A stretch of DNA of 49,461 nucleotides from Gammaproteobacteria bacterium (GCA_028285245.1 JANQPY010000024.1:1-49461); one strand, 5' to 3'. Shown: positions 38,058 to 48,000, counted from the stretch's first letter. Made by a program: numbers and translations. The notes: generated from the sequence alone by a model not told the origin.

Positions 38058-39575
38058 GTGCTGCTGGACCCGGGACCGCTCACGGAGCCTTTGACCGGCA
38101 GGCACTGGGATCCGGCCGAGATCAAGCGCCAGGTGGGGCTGCGCATTGCCGCTTACCAGAGACTTGGACTGGAGCGGGGCGACAGGGTCCTCATCCAGTT
38201 CGGGAATCGCCTGGAGTTCTTTGCTGAGCTGCTGGCCATCTGGTCGCTGGGCGCGTGTGCCATTCCCGTTGACAGTCGGCTCACGGCGTTCGAGCTGGGC
38301 AAGCTGATGGCGGCATCCAGGGCGCGCTTCAGCGTGGTGGACGATGAGACGTCGTCCGCCGCACCGGATGCAGATACCGCCAGAACCGTTGTCAGCACCC
38401 TTGAGCACGCGGGAGTGGCACCCGCTGGCCATGCTTCGTCGCTGCCGGCGCTCGATGATGACGCACTGATTCTGTTTACCTCGGGCTCCACCGGCGAGCC
38501 TAAGGGCGTAGTCCATACCCATCGATCACTCCGTGCTCGCTGGACGACTCTGAGGCAAAGTCTTGGAACGGCTGCCTATCGTCGGACGCTGTGTCTACTG
38601 CCCACGCATTTCGGGCACGGGCTGATTTGCAACTGCCTGTATCCATGGCTGCACGGCTCTCATCTGTTCATCGTGCCGCCGTTCAAGCCAGAGTTGGTCA
38701 TGCGTCTGGGCCAGCTGCTCGATGAGCACCGAATCAGCTTTATGTCCTCAGTGCCGTCCGTATGGAATCTGGCCCTGAAAGTCGCTGCCCAACCGACTGT
38801 TAAGAGCCTCGTACGCCTGCATGTCGGTTCCGCGCCCTTGTCGCAGGCGCTATGGGTACAGATACAGGAGTGGGCCGGCATCAATGAGGTCTTCAATGCA
38901 TACGGGATCACCGAAACCGGCAGCTGGGTTGCGGGTACTTCCGGCGGAGAAGTGGTTCCACAGACTGGCCTGGTGGGGAAGCCCTGGGGCGCCACGCTCC
39001 GTATTCTGAAAGCGCGCAGCACACAGGAGGAGATCACCGCAGGCGCTCAATGCGCGGCAGGCGAGGAAGGCATGATCTGGCTGGAAACGCCAGCGCTGAT
39101 GCGCGGCTATTTTCAGCGGCAGGACCTGACCGACGCAGTGGTCAGGCAAGGCTGGTTTATGACTGGCGACATCGGTGTTCTGGATGAGAGGGGGCGACTC
39201 TACATTCGCGGACGCGAGCGCGATGAGATTAACAAGGGTGGGATGAAGATTTTTCCGGCTGATATTGATGCCGTGTTGGAACAGCATCCCGCCGTTCAGG
39301 ACGTCTGTACCTTTGGTTACGCAGACGATATGTATGGCGAGAATGTCGGTTTGGCGATGGTCATAGATGACCCGGGCACCGATACCTATAAGTCACTCAA
39401 TGCCTGGGTAGCCAGGCATCTGGCAGAGCACAAACGCCCGGTTCGCTGGTTTATCGTTGAGGAAATTCCCCGCACCAGTCGGGGTAAGATCAATCGCGCC
39501 ACAGTGATGACCGCCTGCATGCAGCGCGAACCTCTCAACCTCGACGCTTATCTCAGCGACGAACTTTCCGGCTGA
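38058..39575 (+). CDS. Acyl-adenylate-forming ligase (DltA-like position)
   Basis: The 505-residue ANL-superfamily ligase has the phosphate loop FTSGSTGEPKG (about residues 138-148), NAYGITETGS (A5), GWFMTGDIG and YIRGRERDEINKGG (A7-A8) and the C-terminal lysine motif TSRGKIN (Lys477). It would activate a carboxylic acid with ATP and load it onto the carrier protein encoded six bases downstream. At the A4 position it reads LPTHFGHGL, as in acyl/aryl acid ligases, without the aspartate that amino-acid-activating enzymes (NRPS, DltA) use to hold the amino group. The substrate is therefore probably not D-alanine. GTG start; no better start is nearby. Confidence 0.9.
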   Translation: MLLDPGPLTEPLTGRHWDPAEIKRQVGLRIAAYQRLGLERGDRVLIQFGNRLEFFAELLAIWSLGACAIPVDSRLTAFELGKLMAASRARFSVVDDETSSAAPDADTARTVVSTLEHAGVAPAGHASSLPALDDDALILFTSGSTGEPKGVVHTHRSLRARWTTLRQSLGTAAYRRTLCLLPTHFGHGLICNCLYPWLHGSHLFIVPPFKPELVMRLGQLLDEHRISFMSSVPSVWNLALKVAAQPTVKSLVRLHVGSAPLSQALWVQIQEWAGINEVFNAYGITETGSWVAGTSGGEVVPQTGLVGKPWGATLRILKARSTQEEITAGAQCAAGEEGMIWLETPALMRGYFQRQDLTDAVVRQGWFMTGDIGVLDERGRLYIRGRERDEINKGGMKIFPADIDAVLEQHPAVQDVCTFGYADDMYGENVGLAMVIDDPGTDTYKSLNAWVARHLAEHKRPVRWFIVEEIPRTSRGKINRATVMTACMQREPLNLDAYLSDELSG

Positions 39576-39581
39576 CGTCCG

Positions 39582-39845
39582 GTGACCACGCATGATCAGG
39601 CCGGGTTGCGGGAGCAGCTTGTTGGGTTTCTTCGCGGTGTCGCACGACCCGGGCAGGTGCTCGCTGACATCGACGACGACCTTCACCTGTTCGATGCGGG
39701 TCTGCTGGATTCTCTGGCGGTTATTCAGATCATTCTCTATCTGGAGCAGGAACACGGCGTGAATCTTGCAGCCATGGGTATCGATCCAGCCGCCCTGGCC
39801 ACCGTTAAGGGAATTCTTAATGCGATCGAGCGTGCGGGCAAATGA
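39582..39845 (+). CDS. Acyl carrier protein (DltC-like)
   Basis: This is an 87-residue phosphopantetheine carrier with the attachment motif AGLLDSLAVIQII; Ser44 is the expected site. The D-SL rather than DSLD context and the overall shape resemble DltC and stand-alone carriers more than fatty-acid AcpP. A GTG start lies six bases after the ligase stop. Its stop overlaps the start of the MBOAT gene (ATGA, 39842-39845), so ligase, carrier and acyltransferase are made together. Confidence 0.9.
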   Translation: MTTHDQAGLREQLVGFLRGVARPGQVLADIDDDLHLFDAGLLDSLAVIQIILYLEQEHGVNLAAMGIDPAALATVKGILNAIERAGK

Positions 39846-41308
39846 TCCGTGCAGTGACCCAGCTGCATGAGCATCCCCAGCTAATCAGCGTTGCCCAATC
39901 GTTGCCGGGCCGGCTGGCTCTATTGGGATTGGCGGCGTTGCTGGTCGGCGCGATTGCGTTCTGGCAGGACCAGGGCGCAGCCGCCCTGACCATGGTGGGC
40001 GTTGTGCTGGCCACGCTGATGCCGCAGCAGCGCCGTCTCCTGCTGTCTGTCACCAGCCTGGCGATGCTCGGCGCCCTGGCTCTTGCTCGGGAGGGAATCG
40101 TGCTCGACGCACAGTCCATGGGCCAGCAGACAACCGGGCTGGCACAGTGGGGCAGCGCGTTCGTTAAGTGTTTGGCCGTTGTGGCGCTGCTCTATCTGTG
40201 TTTTCTGGTGGCCAGACATCTCGACCGAATGCCCGCAGCTATCAGGCAGCATCCGGTCGCTGCCTTTCACGCGGGCCTGTTGAGCGGGCTACTGGTCATC
40301 GGCAACGTGCCCGTTTTCGCGATTCTTGCGGGCGAGTTGGCGTTGATTCCGTTCCTTGCATGGCGCGTCAGTTACATGCTGGCCGCCGGCCAGCGGGGCA
40401 AGACGGCAGGGACGCAGTTTAAGGATCATCTCTTTTATCTCTGGCCCGCATTCGGTGGCGCGCAGTTGCCCATGGGCAAGGGCTTCGATTACCTGTCACG
40501 CAACGAAGCGACCGACGCCGAGACGCTGGCTAGATCGCAGCTGGCGGGTCTCAAGCTGCTGATTCTGGCAATTAGCTGGTCTGTTCTGGCCGACCTGATG
40601 TACGTAGTCGTTTTCGGTGAGCCAGACAGACACCTCGCGCCATGGGCGCAGCAATGGAACCTGGGCATTCCGTTGCTAACGGAGGCCATGCGGCCGTCCG
40701 CGGCGCCGGGCCTCGGCTTGTCGTGGTTGACGGTGTTTGTGGAGTTGCTCCGCCTGACGCTCAATACCTGCATATTCGGGCATGTGGTGGTCGGCTGCCT
40801 CCGCTTGATGGGCTTCAATGTCTTTCGTAATACCTATCGACCACTACTCGCAGAGTCGCTGATCGACTTCTGGCACCGATTCGCACACTACTTCAAAGAG
40901 CTGTGCGTGGATTTTTTCTTTTACCCGGTCTACCTGCGCTGCGGTTGGGCCGGCCCGCGTCTGCGTTTGTTTCTCGCGGTATTTGCCGCGGCGTTTCTCG
41001 GCAATATGTACTACCACGTGTTGACGGAACCGGAACGATTGATAGCCCCCGACCTCGCGGCTCTCTGGGCCCATTGGAATTCTCGCTTGCTCTACGGGCT
41101 ATTGCTGGCCATCGGGGTCTGGCTGTCGATGCTGCGGCAGCAGTCGCAGCGGGCCGGCACGCGGGCCGCGTCATCACCACTCCTGCGTCTAAGAAGAATC
41201 TTTGGCGTTTGGGTTTTCTTCGGCGTGATTCATATCTTCAATGTTTCATCAGCTCACCTGACGTTCAGGGACCGTATGGCCTTCGCGCTTGGCCTTGTTG
41301 GTCTTTAG
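39842..41308 (+). CDS. MBOAT-type membrane acyltransferase (DltB-like position)
   Basis: The 488-residue protein has about 10-12 hydrophobic segments. The MBOAT-like core is NVFRNTYRPLLAESLIDFWH followed by RFAHYFKELCVDFFFYPVY: an asparagine/proline entry, FWHR (344-346 region), then a later histidine in GNMYYHVL (His392) in the place of the family's catalytic histidine. MBOAT proteins such as DltB and AlgI move acyl groups across or at the membrane onto extracytoplasmic acceptors. Coupling to a ligase and carrier argues for transfer of a carrier-bound acyl group to a periplasmic or surface target. Overall similarity to DltB is low by eye; no DltD-like partner is adjacent. Confidence 0.75.
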   Translation: MIRAVTQLHEHPQLISVAQSLPGRLALLGLAALLVGAIAFWQDQGAAALTMVGVVLATLMPQQRRLLLSVTSLAMLGALALAREGIVLDAQSMGQQTTGLAQWGSAFVKCLAVVALLYLCFLVARHLDRMPAAIRQHPVAAFHAGLLSGLLVIGNVPVFAILAGELALIPFLAWRVSYMLAAGQRGKTAGTQFKDHLFYLWPAFGGAQLPMGKGFDYLSRNEATDAETLARSQLAGLKLLILAISWSVLADLMYVVVFGEPDRHLAPWAQQWNLGIPLLTEAMRPSAAPGLGLSWLTVFVELLRLTLNTCIFGHVVVGCLRLMGFNVFRNTYRPLLAESLIDFWHRFAHYFKELCVDFFFYPVYLRCGWAGPRLRLFLAVFAAAFLGNMYYHVLTEPERLIAPDLAALWAHWNSRLLYGLLLAIGVWLSMLRQQSQRAGTRAASSPLLRLRRIFGVWVFFGVIHIFNVSSAHLTFRDRMAFALGLVGL

Positions 41309-41508
41309 GCAAAACGGAAGTGTTGTACGTTCCGTAGATTGTTCTGGGCAGAGCGGACGCCGGATGTGGTTGACGGCGTGCCCACCCAGTGCAGACTGAT
41401 TCAGCCTGCATGGCTTGCCGATCGCCGAAGATTGGGGAGGCAAGAAAACCCCGGTGCGCTCAAACAAACGGCCGAGAAGAATCGTCTGATCGTATGCTTC
41501 CGGGTCGG

Positions 41509-43503
41509 TCACTCTTCAGCGGCGCCTGCCGCTTCATCTCGCGGCAACCGGAAAGCCATGATCCAGTCACCCGGCTTGTCCGGGTAAAGGAACTGATGAC
41601 CACCCGCGGCGATGACGACATGCTGCAAGCCATCGGCTGCATAGGTCATGGGCGTGGCCATCGCGGCGGTGGGTAGTTTCGCAGTCCATAGAGTCTTGCC
41701 ATTGCGAACATCGAAAGCACGAAACTTTTCATCCGGCGCGCCGCCGGCAAATACCAGGTCACCCGCAGTCACAATCGCGCCGCCCGCGCCAGGTGTCCCG
41801 AAGTTCAGGGGCAGGGGTATCGGCAAGAACTGTTCGAGGCTGCCTAACGGGACCTCCCAGGCGATCTCGCCGCTGTTCAGATCCAGCGCGAGCAGGGTGT
41901 GCCAGGGTGGCGCCGTACAGGGTGCATTGAGGGGCGACAGCAGGGGGCCCTGGCTGTAGGCATAGTCGGCGCCCTTAATCTTGCCAGGCGGTCCCAGGGG
42001 GCGGCCGGCGCCGGGGGCACTGATTTCCTTCTGGTCCAGCTCGTCGGCGCGGTGCAGCTGCAGGTAGTAGGGGAACTTGGCGACGTTGGTAATCAACCAG
42101 CCCCGCTGCGGATCGATCGCACCGCCACTCCAGTTGGCGCCGCCGCCCATCTGCGGGAACATGACCGTCCCTTCGAAACTCGGGGGCGTATAGATCGGTC
42201 CGTACCGACGGCTGGCGATGGCTTCCCGACATTTGGCGCGATCGTAAAAAGTCACTCCCCAGGCATCGTCCGGGGTGATGTTCTGCTGCACCAGTGGTGG
42301 CAGGTGAGTCGGAAACGGCTGGGTCGGGGACAGCAATTCACCGGGTACGCCATCAGTGGGAACCGGGCGTTCTTCCACGGGGTAGACCGGTTCACCGGTC
42401 TCCCGGTGCAACACGAACACGAAGCCTTGTTTCGACAGCTGGACTACGACCGGTACATCGCGACCGTCCTGTTGCACCGTCGACAGAATCGGCTGGGCCG
42501 GGACATCGGAGTTCCACACATCGTGGTGCGTGATCTGAAAATGCCAGGCAACTCTTCCCGTTTCAGCCTCCAGAGCCACTACCGAGTTGGCATACCGGTT
42601 GTCGCCCGGACGGGTACCTCCAAAAAAATCAGCCGACGGGCTGGACGTAGGGGCGAACAGCAGTCCGCGCTGCTCATCCACGGACAGCATGCTCCAGGCG
42701 TTGCCACCACCGGTCGTCTGCAGAGAATCCGGGTCCCAGTTCGCTGCCTGTGGATCACCCGCATTGCGTGGTATGGGATCGAAGGTCCAGCGCAGCTCAC
42801 CGCTGCGCGCATCGAAGGCTCGCAGCATGCCGCTGGCTGACGCCGAGCGGCGTTGCTTGCCGTTCACTGCCGAGCCAAGGACTACGACGCCGCGCACCAC
42901 TGCCGGGGGAGACCAGAAAGTCACGCCGCTGGCGTTGTCATTCTGGGGCAGTGCTTTGACAAGCGGGTCGATATTTACGACACCGTTTTCACCAAAGTCC
43001 GCGCATCCTTCACCGGTACGAGCATCCAGGGCGATGAGGCGCCGATGGGTTGTACCCATGAATACGCGCCATGCGCAGGCGGCATCCGGCTCTGCCTGCT
43101 CGTCCTGCCAAAGGGTGACGCCGCGACACTTGTAAGAATTAAATGGCCGCGAGCGGATCTCCGGATCGTAAACCCAGCGTTCTGCGCCAGTGGCCGGGTC
43201 CAGCGCGACAACCTTGTTGAACGCTGAACAGAACAGCAGGCTCCCGCCGGCCTCAGGCGGGGCCAGAATCGGTGTGGCATGCAGGCCGAAAAAGGACAGC
43301 TTGTTGACGGCTGGCGGTAACTCACCGGTGCGATAGCTCCATGCCGGTTCAAGCATCCGCACGTTGGCAGACGTGATTTGGTCCAGCTCGGAGTAACGCA
43401 GCCCCCCGGGGTCTCCGCCATAGGCTATCCAGTCCGCAGTCTGAGCGGTTGAGCAGGTGAGCATGACGGCAATCAATGCCGTGAACATCCGACAGGCCTT
43501 CAT
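41509..43503 (-). CDS. PQQ-dependent dehydrogenase, periplasmic quinoprotein
   Basis: The 664-residue protein has a signal peptide (about 1-22, ending AQTA) and an eight-bladed quinoprotein propeller. It begins DWIAYGGDPGGLRYSELDQI, typical of the glucose/quinate dehydrogenase branch. Repeated blade motifs include ALDPATGAERWVYDP, AFDARSGELRWTFDP, ALDLNSGEIAWEVPLG and AFDVRNGKTLW. It lacks the N-terminal five-segment membrane anchor of E. coli Gcd and any cytochrome c domain, so it would be soluble or rely on a separate electron acceptor. Substrate unknown (sugar, polyol or alcohol). No PQQ synthesis genes are in the window. Convergent with the MBOAT gene. Confidence 0.88.
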   Translation of the reverse strand: MKACRMFTALIAVMLTCSTAQTADWIAYGGDPGGLRYSELDQITSANVRMLEPAWSYRTGELPPAVNKLSFFGLHATPILAPPEAGGSLLFCSAFNKVVALDPATGAERWVYDPEIRSRPFNSYKCRGVTLWQDEQAEPDAACAWRVFMGTTHRRLIALDARTGEGCADFGENGVVNIDPLVKALPQNDNASGVTFWSPPAVVRGVVVLGSAVNGKQRRSASASGMLRAFDARSGELRWTFDPIPRNAGDPQAANWDPDSLQTTGGGNAWSMLSVDEQRGLLFAPTSSPSADFFGGTRPGDNRYANSVVALEAETGRVAWHFQITHHDVWNSDVPAQPILSTVQQDGRDVPVVVQLSKQGFVFVLHRETGEPVYPVEERPVPTDGVPGELLSPTQPFPTHLPPLVQQNITPDDAWGVTFYDRAKCREAIASRRYGPIYTPPSFEGTVMFPQMGGGANWSGGAIDPQRGWLITNVAKFPYYLQLHRADELDQKEISAPGAGRPLGPPGKIKGADYAYSQGPLLSPLNAPCTAPPWHTLLALDLNSGEIAWEVPLGSLEQFLPIPLPLNFGTPGAGGAIVTAGDLVFAGGAPDEKFRAFDVRNGKTLWTAKLPTAAMATPMTYAADGLQHVVIAAGGHQFLYPDKPGDWIMAFRLPRDEAAGAAEE

Positions 43504-43720
43504 GTTGACAAACGATCCCTCAAATCATGGGGTAAGTGGACAACAGTTCCATTGCGTAGCCTGGGCCAATCATATCTGTATGGTTGCTCGCCGCCCCAGT
43601 CGTCAGCGAGGTGAATTCTTACACGGCACTCAACACGTCTGCGACGCCCCGCAGATTATCGACGTGGCGGCTGGTTGCAATAGCACTAAAGGTGGGGCCG
43701 CTGGCGAAGCTGTGCAAGAA

Positions 43721-43746
43721 AAAACCCGGCACGGTGGCCGGGTTTT
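43721..43746 (-). terminator. Rho-independent terminator of the PEP-CTERM gene
   Basis: A perfect 10-bp stem (AAAACCCGGC / GCCGGGTTTT, 6-nt loop) lies 20 bp after the stop codon. On the minus strand it ends in TTTTTT. The rest of the 262-bp gap (43504-43765) holds the upstream region of the PQQ dehydrogenase gene, with no gene visible. Confidence 0.9.
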
Positions 43747-43765
43747 GGAACAGTAGGAGGACGTG

Positions 43766-44548
43766 TTAGACCGTTTGTCGCCGGCGCACCCAGCCGAGGA
43801 GGCCAAGGGCCGAACCGAACAGCCACACCGCTGCCGGCACCGGCACCACCGAGGGCTCAACAACGAAGACACTGGTGAAAGATGCGGAATCACCCGCCGA
43901 CAGGATGAAGTCGAGCTTGATACCGATGCTGGTTAGTGCGGGCGGCCCCGCCAGACTTGGAATAGGCGTACCAAACTGCAGAGCCGGGACGTTCTCACTG
44001 CCAAACGGGTTTGTGCCAGGCACGGCAAAGCTGGTCGGATCATCGTACAAAGTTTGTACCGCCACGCCGTCGATCAACGCGGTATAAAACGATGACCCTG
44101 TCGGTGCGCTCAGCGTCGCACCGCCGCCGTTCGTATCGGTTAGCCCACCCTGGATCGAACCCCCAATCACGGTGCCTCCGGGAATGGCCGGTGTGATTGG
44201 CAAGGTGAACATCAATGTGATTTGCTGATCCGTGGCGCCGTTGTTCGTGATGGCGGTGATACCGCTGACAATCGGATCCTCATCAAGGAACAGATCCCAG
44301 GCATCCAGCGTTACGTCGGTACCGGGAACATTAAAGCCGCTGCCGACGCAGTTTGCCGTGGGCGCTGAAGTGCCGTCGGCGTTCTGGTCGTCAACGCAGC
44401 CCAGTTGGCCTTCGTTGTAGGTACCAACCCACTCGCCGCCGATCTGGACTTGAAGGTCGAGCGAAACGGCTAGGGCGCTGACTGAAAAAAAACCAAGTGC
44501 AAGCGCGATGAATCCGCGCTTCACGCTACTGAGATTCCCCTTAAACAC
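43766..44548 (-). CDS. Exported protein with PEP-CTERM/VPxxA-type sorting tail
   Basis: The 260-residue product has an N-terminal signal (about residues 1-27, FIALALGFFSVSALA) and a C-terminal sorting signal: VPVPAAVWLFGSALG, a short hydrophobic run and a basic end (VRRRQTV). This tail is recognised by exosortase in bacteria that make exopolysaccharide-linked surface proteins. The middle is rich in Gly, Thr, Asp and Asn, as is usual, without a known domain. The GTG at 44548 is chosen because GGAGG lies eight bases upstream; a reading 36 residues longer places arginine-rich sequence before the signal. No exosortase gene is in the window. Confidence 0.88.
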   Translation of the reverse strand: MFKGNLSSVKRGFIALALGFFSVSALAVSLDLQVQIGGEWVGTYNEGQLGCVDDQNADGTSAPTANCVGSGFNVPGTDVTLDAWDLFLDEDPIVSGITAITNNGATDQQITLMFTLPITPAIPGGTVIGGSIQGGLTDTNGGGATLSAPTGSSFYTALIDGVAVQTLYDDPTSFAVPGTNPFGSENVPALQFGTPIPSLAGPPALTSIGIKLDFILSAGDSASFTSVFVVEPSVVPVPAAVWLFGSALGLLGWVRRRQTV

Positions 44549-45064
44549 TGGTCGTCCTCCGCTGAAGATCTTCCCGCGAGCTGCACGCTGTGAGCGGATG
44601 CCAGGCCTCCAGACCTTCATTGGCTTCCGCGAGCGGGTGCACAGCCCGATCCTCAATCACCTGCAAGCAGGCTTTGTCTTTCTGATGTTGTGGCCGACCA
44701 GGCCGTCAGGTGCGTCATCGGGAACTGGTCAGGCGCTCACCTTAGCAAAGATCGCCGCCGCGCGGGCTACTTCTTTCCGGGCACATCGTGACGAGACCTT
44801 CGGCGGTTTCTTCAGAAACAATTTACGTGTGCTTCAGAAGTCTTTGAATTAGTGTGCTTATTGTCAATTTTGGATCCGTGAATGCCGGCCCCGCACTGGC
44901 GCGCTGCATACAGCTTGTAACCGGCCGGTGAACAGGCATGCGGCTAATAGATTGCGCCGCGTCCCCATGAGCCGCCGGTTAACTGAACCGCGGCCCGATC
45001 CGACGGAGTAGGGATCTCAGCAGCGGGGTATGCTTGGCGCCAGATCAGCAGGGGAGGTGCTGTG
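44549..45064. other. Intergenic region between divergent surface-protein genes (516 bp)
   Basis: This gap carries the upstream regions of the PEP-CTERM gene (minus) and the plug-subtilase gene (plus). A patch at about 44815-44880 is AT-rich compared with its surroundings. On the minus strand it includes a perfect TTGACA (44862-44867), but no good -10 is at the right distance. GGGGAGG at 45051-45057 is the ribosome-binding site of the plug-subtilase gene. An ORF of 114 codons on the plus strand (44508-44852) has no family look and overlaps the PEP-CTERM start. Confidence 0.5.
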
Positions 45065-48000
45065 ATGAGTGTCAGACTGGCTGCCTTAATTCTGTTCACC
45101 TGGATACTTGCCTGCGCATCAGCGGTTTCTGCCGGTGGCCGCATCAGTCGCGCGGACCTTGATTCGGCCGCGGCGGTGGATGTCATTTCTGCTGAGAGCT
45201 TTAGTTCGTCAGGCAGCATCAATGTTGAGCAGCTGCTGCAACAGCAGCAGGATTTCAGCGGCAGGTTGCTGGGCACGATTCCCAACGACGCGCCGACGCA
45301 GGCGATTGACCTGCGAGGGTTGGGCAGTGGCCGTCGTTTGACGCTTATCAATGGTCATCGCAGTAACCCCGAATTCGGCCTTAACCTGCCGCTGCAGGTC
45401 ATCGAACGGGTGGAAGTGATCAAGGACGGCGCACCCGCCGTCTATGGCAGCGATGCCGTCTCGGGTGTGGTGAATTTTGTGCTGAAGGAAGACTTCGAGG
45501 GCATGGAATTCAATCAGGATCTGTTGACGGGGGCGACCGGTGCTGCTCTTGGTGCCGAAGCCGTAGAGGTTCCTGGGCAGTTTGCAACCGATACTGCCGG
45601 TGCCACCGCGGTCGACGGGCTTGGAAGTACCCCGTTGTCGGGCACACTCGATGCCCGGGTCGCGCAGCTCAGTCCTCTGAATCAGCTGCGCCTTGAGCAG
45701 GCGCTGGCGGGCCATAACGTTGGTTACGCTTTTGGTTCCCTGGTTAACGACGTCAATGTCGCCATGGACAGCCTGAAAATGTGCGATTTCACGCCCGGGC
45801 CGTTTGGCTCCATGCTGCTTATGGGCCCCGGTGGATACTGGAAGATTTCTGGTGGCCCGTTATTCGCCGAAGTCGTGTGGTATGACTTCGAGGATGAATT
45901 GTTCGGTGACATTATCCAGTACGACAACTCACTGGGACGTGGCAACGGTTCCCGCCGCTGGTATTACGATGACGGGCGCCTGATCAGCCCGCCGCAAAGG
46001 CTCGACGTTGGTACCGGCAAGACAGTCGGCTACAGCACACCCTGGGCATTCTTCTCCACCAACCGTGAGTTGCCGCAGTTGCCGGCAGCCCTGACCGGCA
46101 GCGTTGTGCCTGTGGCTCCCGGCGAACTTGGCAATCCTCTCGCCGGCTATGACCCCGAAACTGCGTCACCGCGAATTGCCTCAGCGCTGGCGACACAGGC
46201 AACTTTCGGTGAGCCGTTTCCCTGGGCAAATCAGTTCGCCGGCAGCCTGCCCAGCCGTCAGTTCATCGACGCCTTTGGTAACTGCCCGGACCGTGTTAAA
46301 GACGCACTGAACGCTGAATGGATCCAGCGCGATACGGCGATGGCGAATTGGAATCTGCAGGCAGAGTACCTGTACAACTCTGATCTGTCGGACGTGAGGC
46401 TCACGGCAGGTTACGTGCGTGAGATGGATGACGCGCGCCGGAAAGTGGATATGGGCAACCTTATCCTGAAGAGCTACATGAGCTGGTGCCCGGGTCCAGA
46501 GGGCCGCGCCGTCGATGCCGAAGTCCGCTATGAATTCGATGGCTCCGGGGATTTTCCTGACGGGTATCGCCCTGGGCCCGGGTCGCGCATTGACCAGAGC
46601 GTCAAGGCACTCCCGACCATTCGTCGGTCGCTGGCCGATTTCGCCGCGCCTGTTGTGGACATTACCGTGCGGGGTAACGACGGCCAGGGTGGTTTGCGCA
46701 CATTACCTGACACGGTGATGGAGTTCGGTAAACCATTCGATCTCGATTTTCCGGGGGCCAACGCGACCAGGAATACCGAGTTAGCAGCAGGAGACGACCC
46801 GCTCCGTGCCTTCACTAACGATGAGGGGGTGGCACGCCTGACGCTCGGTCGCGAGACGGCCAGTGCACTCGGCATTAGCAGCGCGCGTTACGATCGATTC
46901 ATGTCTTTGGCGGCAAGCTACCGGATCGCGGGCGATCAGTGGGCAGACTTCAGCCGCGCAGGCAACGATCTGTCGATCGACTGGGACGAGTCGCTCAGCA
47001 CTTACCGCTTATCGCTTAACTGGCAGTATGGAAAGTTCGATGAACAGGTTGTGAGTCTTGACTACAACGAGACGCAGAACGTCAGACGCCTGGGTGACCT
47101 GACCCGCGGGTTTCGGTCACAGATGTCGTTTGCGGCGGGCATTGGCTATGTCGATGCGTTCTCTGTAGAAGATCAGACCTACGGCACGGTTCGCTATGAC
47201 GAGTTCGCAGATTTCGAGCTGGGCTTGCTGGACGGCTACGACGCCATCCAGGGGTATGAGCCAAATCTATGCGGCGTCAAGGCGCTGCCGCCGCCCGACG
47301 AGCCGCTGAGCAAATCGAAGGGTAGCTGGGGGCAGGACTACCTCGACCAATGGGGCCTTGATCGGATCGGCCTCGGTTCCGGGAAGGACAGCGCCTGGGA
47401 GCAGGTTCAGGAGTCGGCCGCACCCGTTGTGGTCGGAGTCATTGATTCGGGACTCGACTGGCATCACCTGGACATCAATTGGGACAACGTCTGGCGCAAT
47501 GCAGATGAGATTCCGGATAACGGTATCGATGATGATCAGAACGGCTACATCGATGACGTTATCGGCTGGGACTTCATTGGCGATGTGAACTACCCCTGGG
47601 ACTACGACGGCCACGGCACATTCGTGGCCGGAATCATCGCGGCAGATCGCAACAACGGCGCCGGTATCGCCGGAGTGAGTCCCAATGCACGCATCATGGT
47701 GCTCAAAGCGCTAAACACCTTCGGGCATACGCGCGCAAGCCATGTGGCTAAGGCCATCGTGTATGGAGTGGACAACGGTGCGGATATTCTGAATATCAGT
47801 ATCTCGGGCGAGGGCATTCCCGATGTGGTGCGCGCGGCAATCGACTATGCGAACAAACGTGATGTGCTCGTCGTGGTTGCCGGCGGGAACTTTGCCGATG
47901 AAGTCGAGAAAGCCTATCCCGCTGGCATACCGGGTGTGCTGGCCGTAAGTTCAAGCACCCCGTCAGATGAGCTCGCCGCATTCTCCAACTATGGCCGCAA

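Noticed and set aside
41899-42840. 313-codon ORF opposite the PQQ dehydrogenase
   Set aside because: Antisense shadow; the dehydrogenase frame has repeated propeller motifs across the same bases.
44640-44760. Possible c-di-GMP (GEMM) riboswitch upstream of the PEP-CTERM gene
   Set aside because: On the minus strand GACAAAGCC recalls part of the GEMM-I core, but the matching GGCAAACC half and the expected stems are not present.
44508-44852. 114-codon ORF in the gap upstream of the PEP-CTERM gene
   Set aside because: No ribosome-binding site, no recognisable sequence, and it overlaps the start of the PEP-CTERM gene on the other strand.
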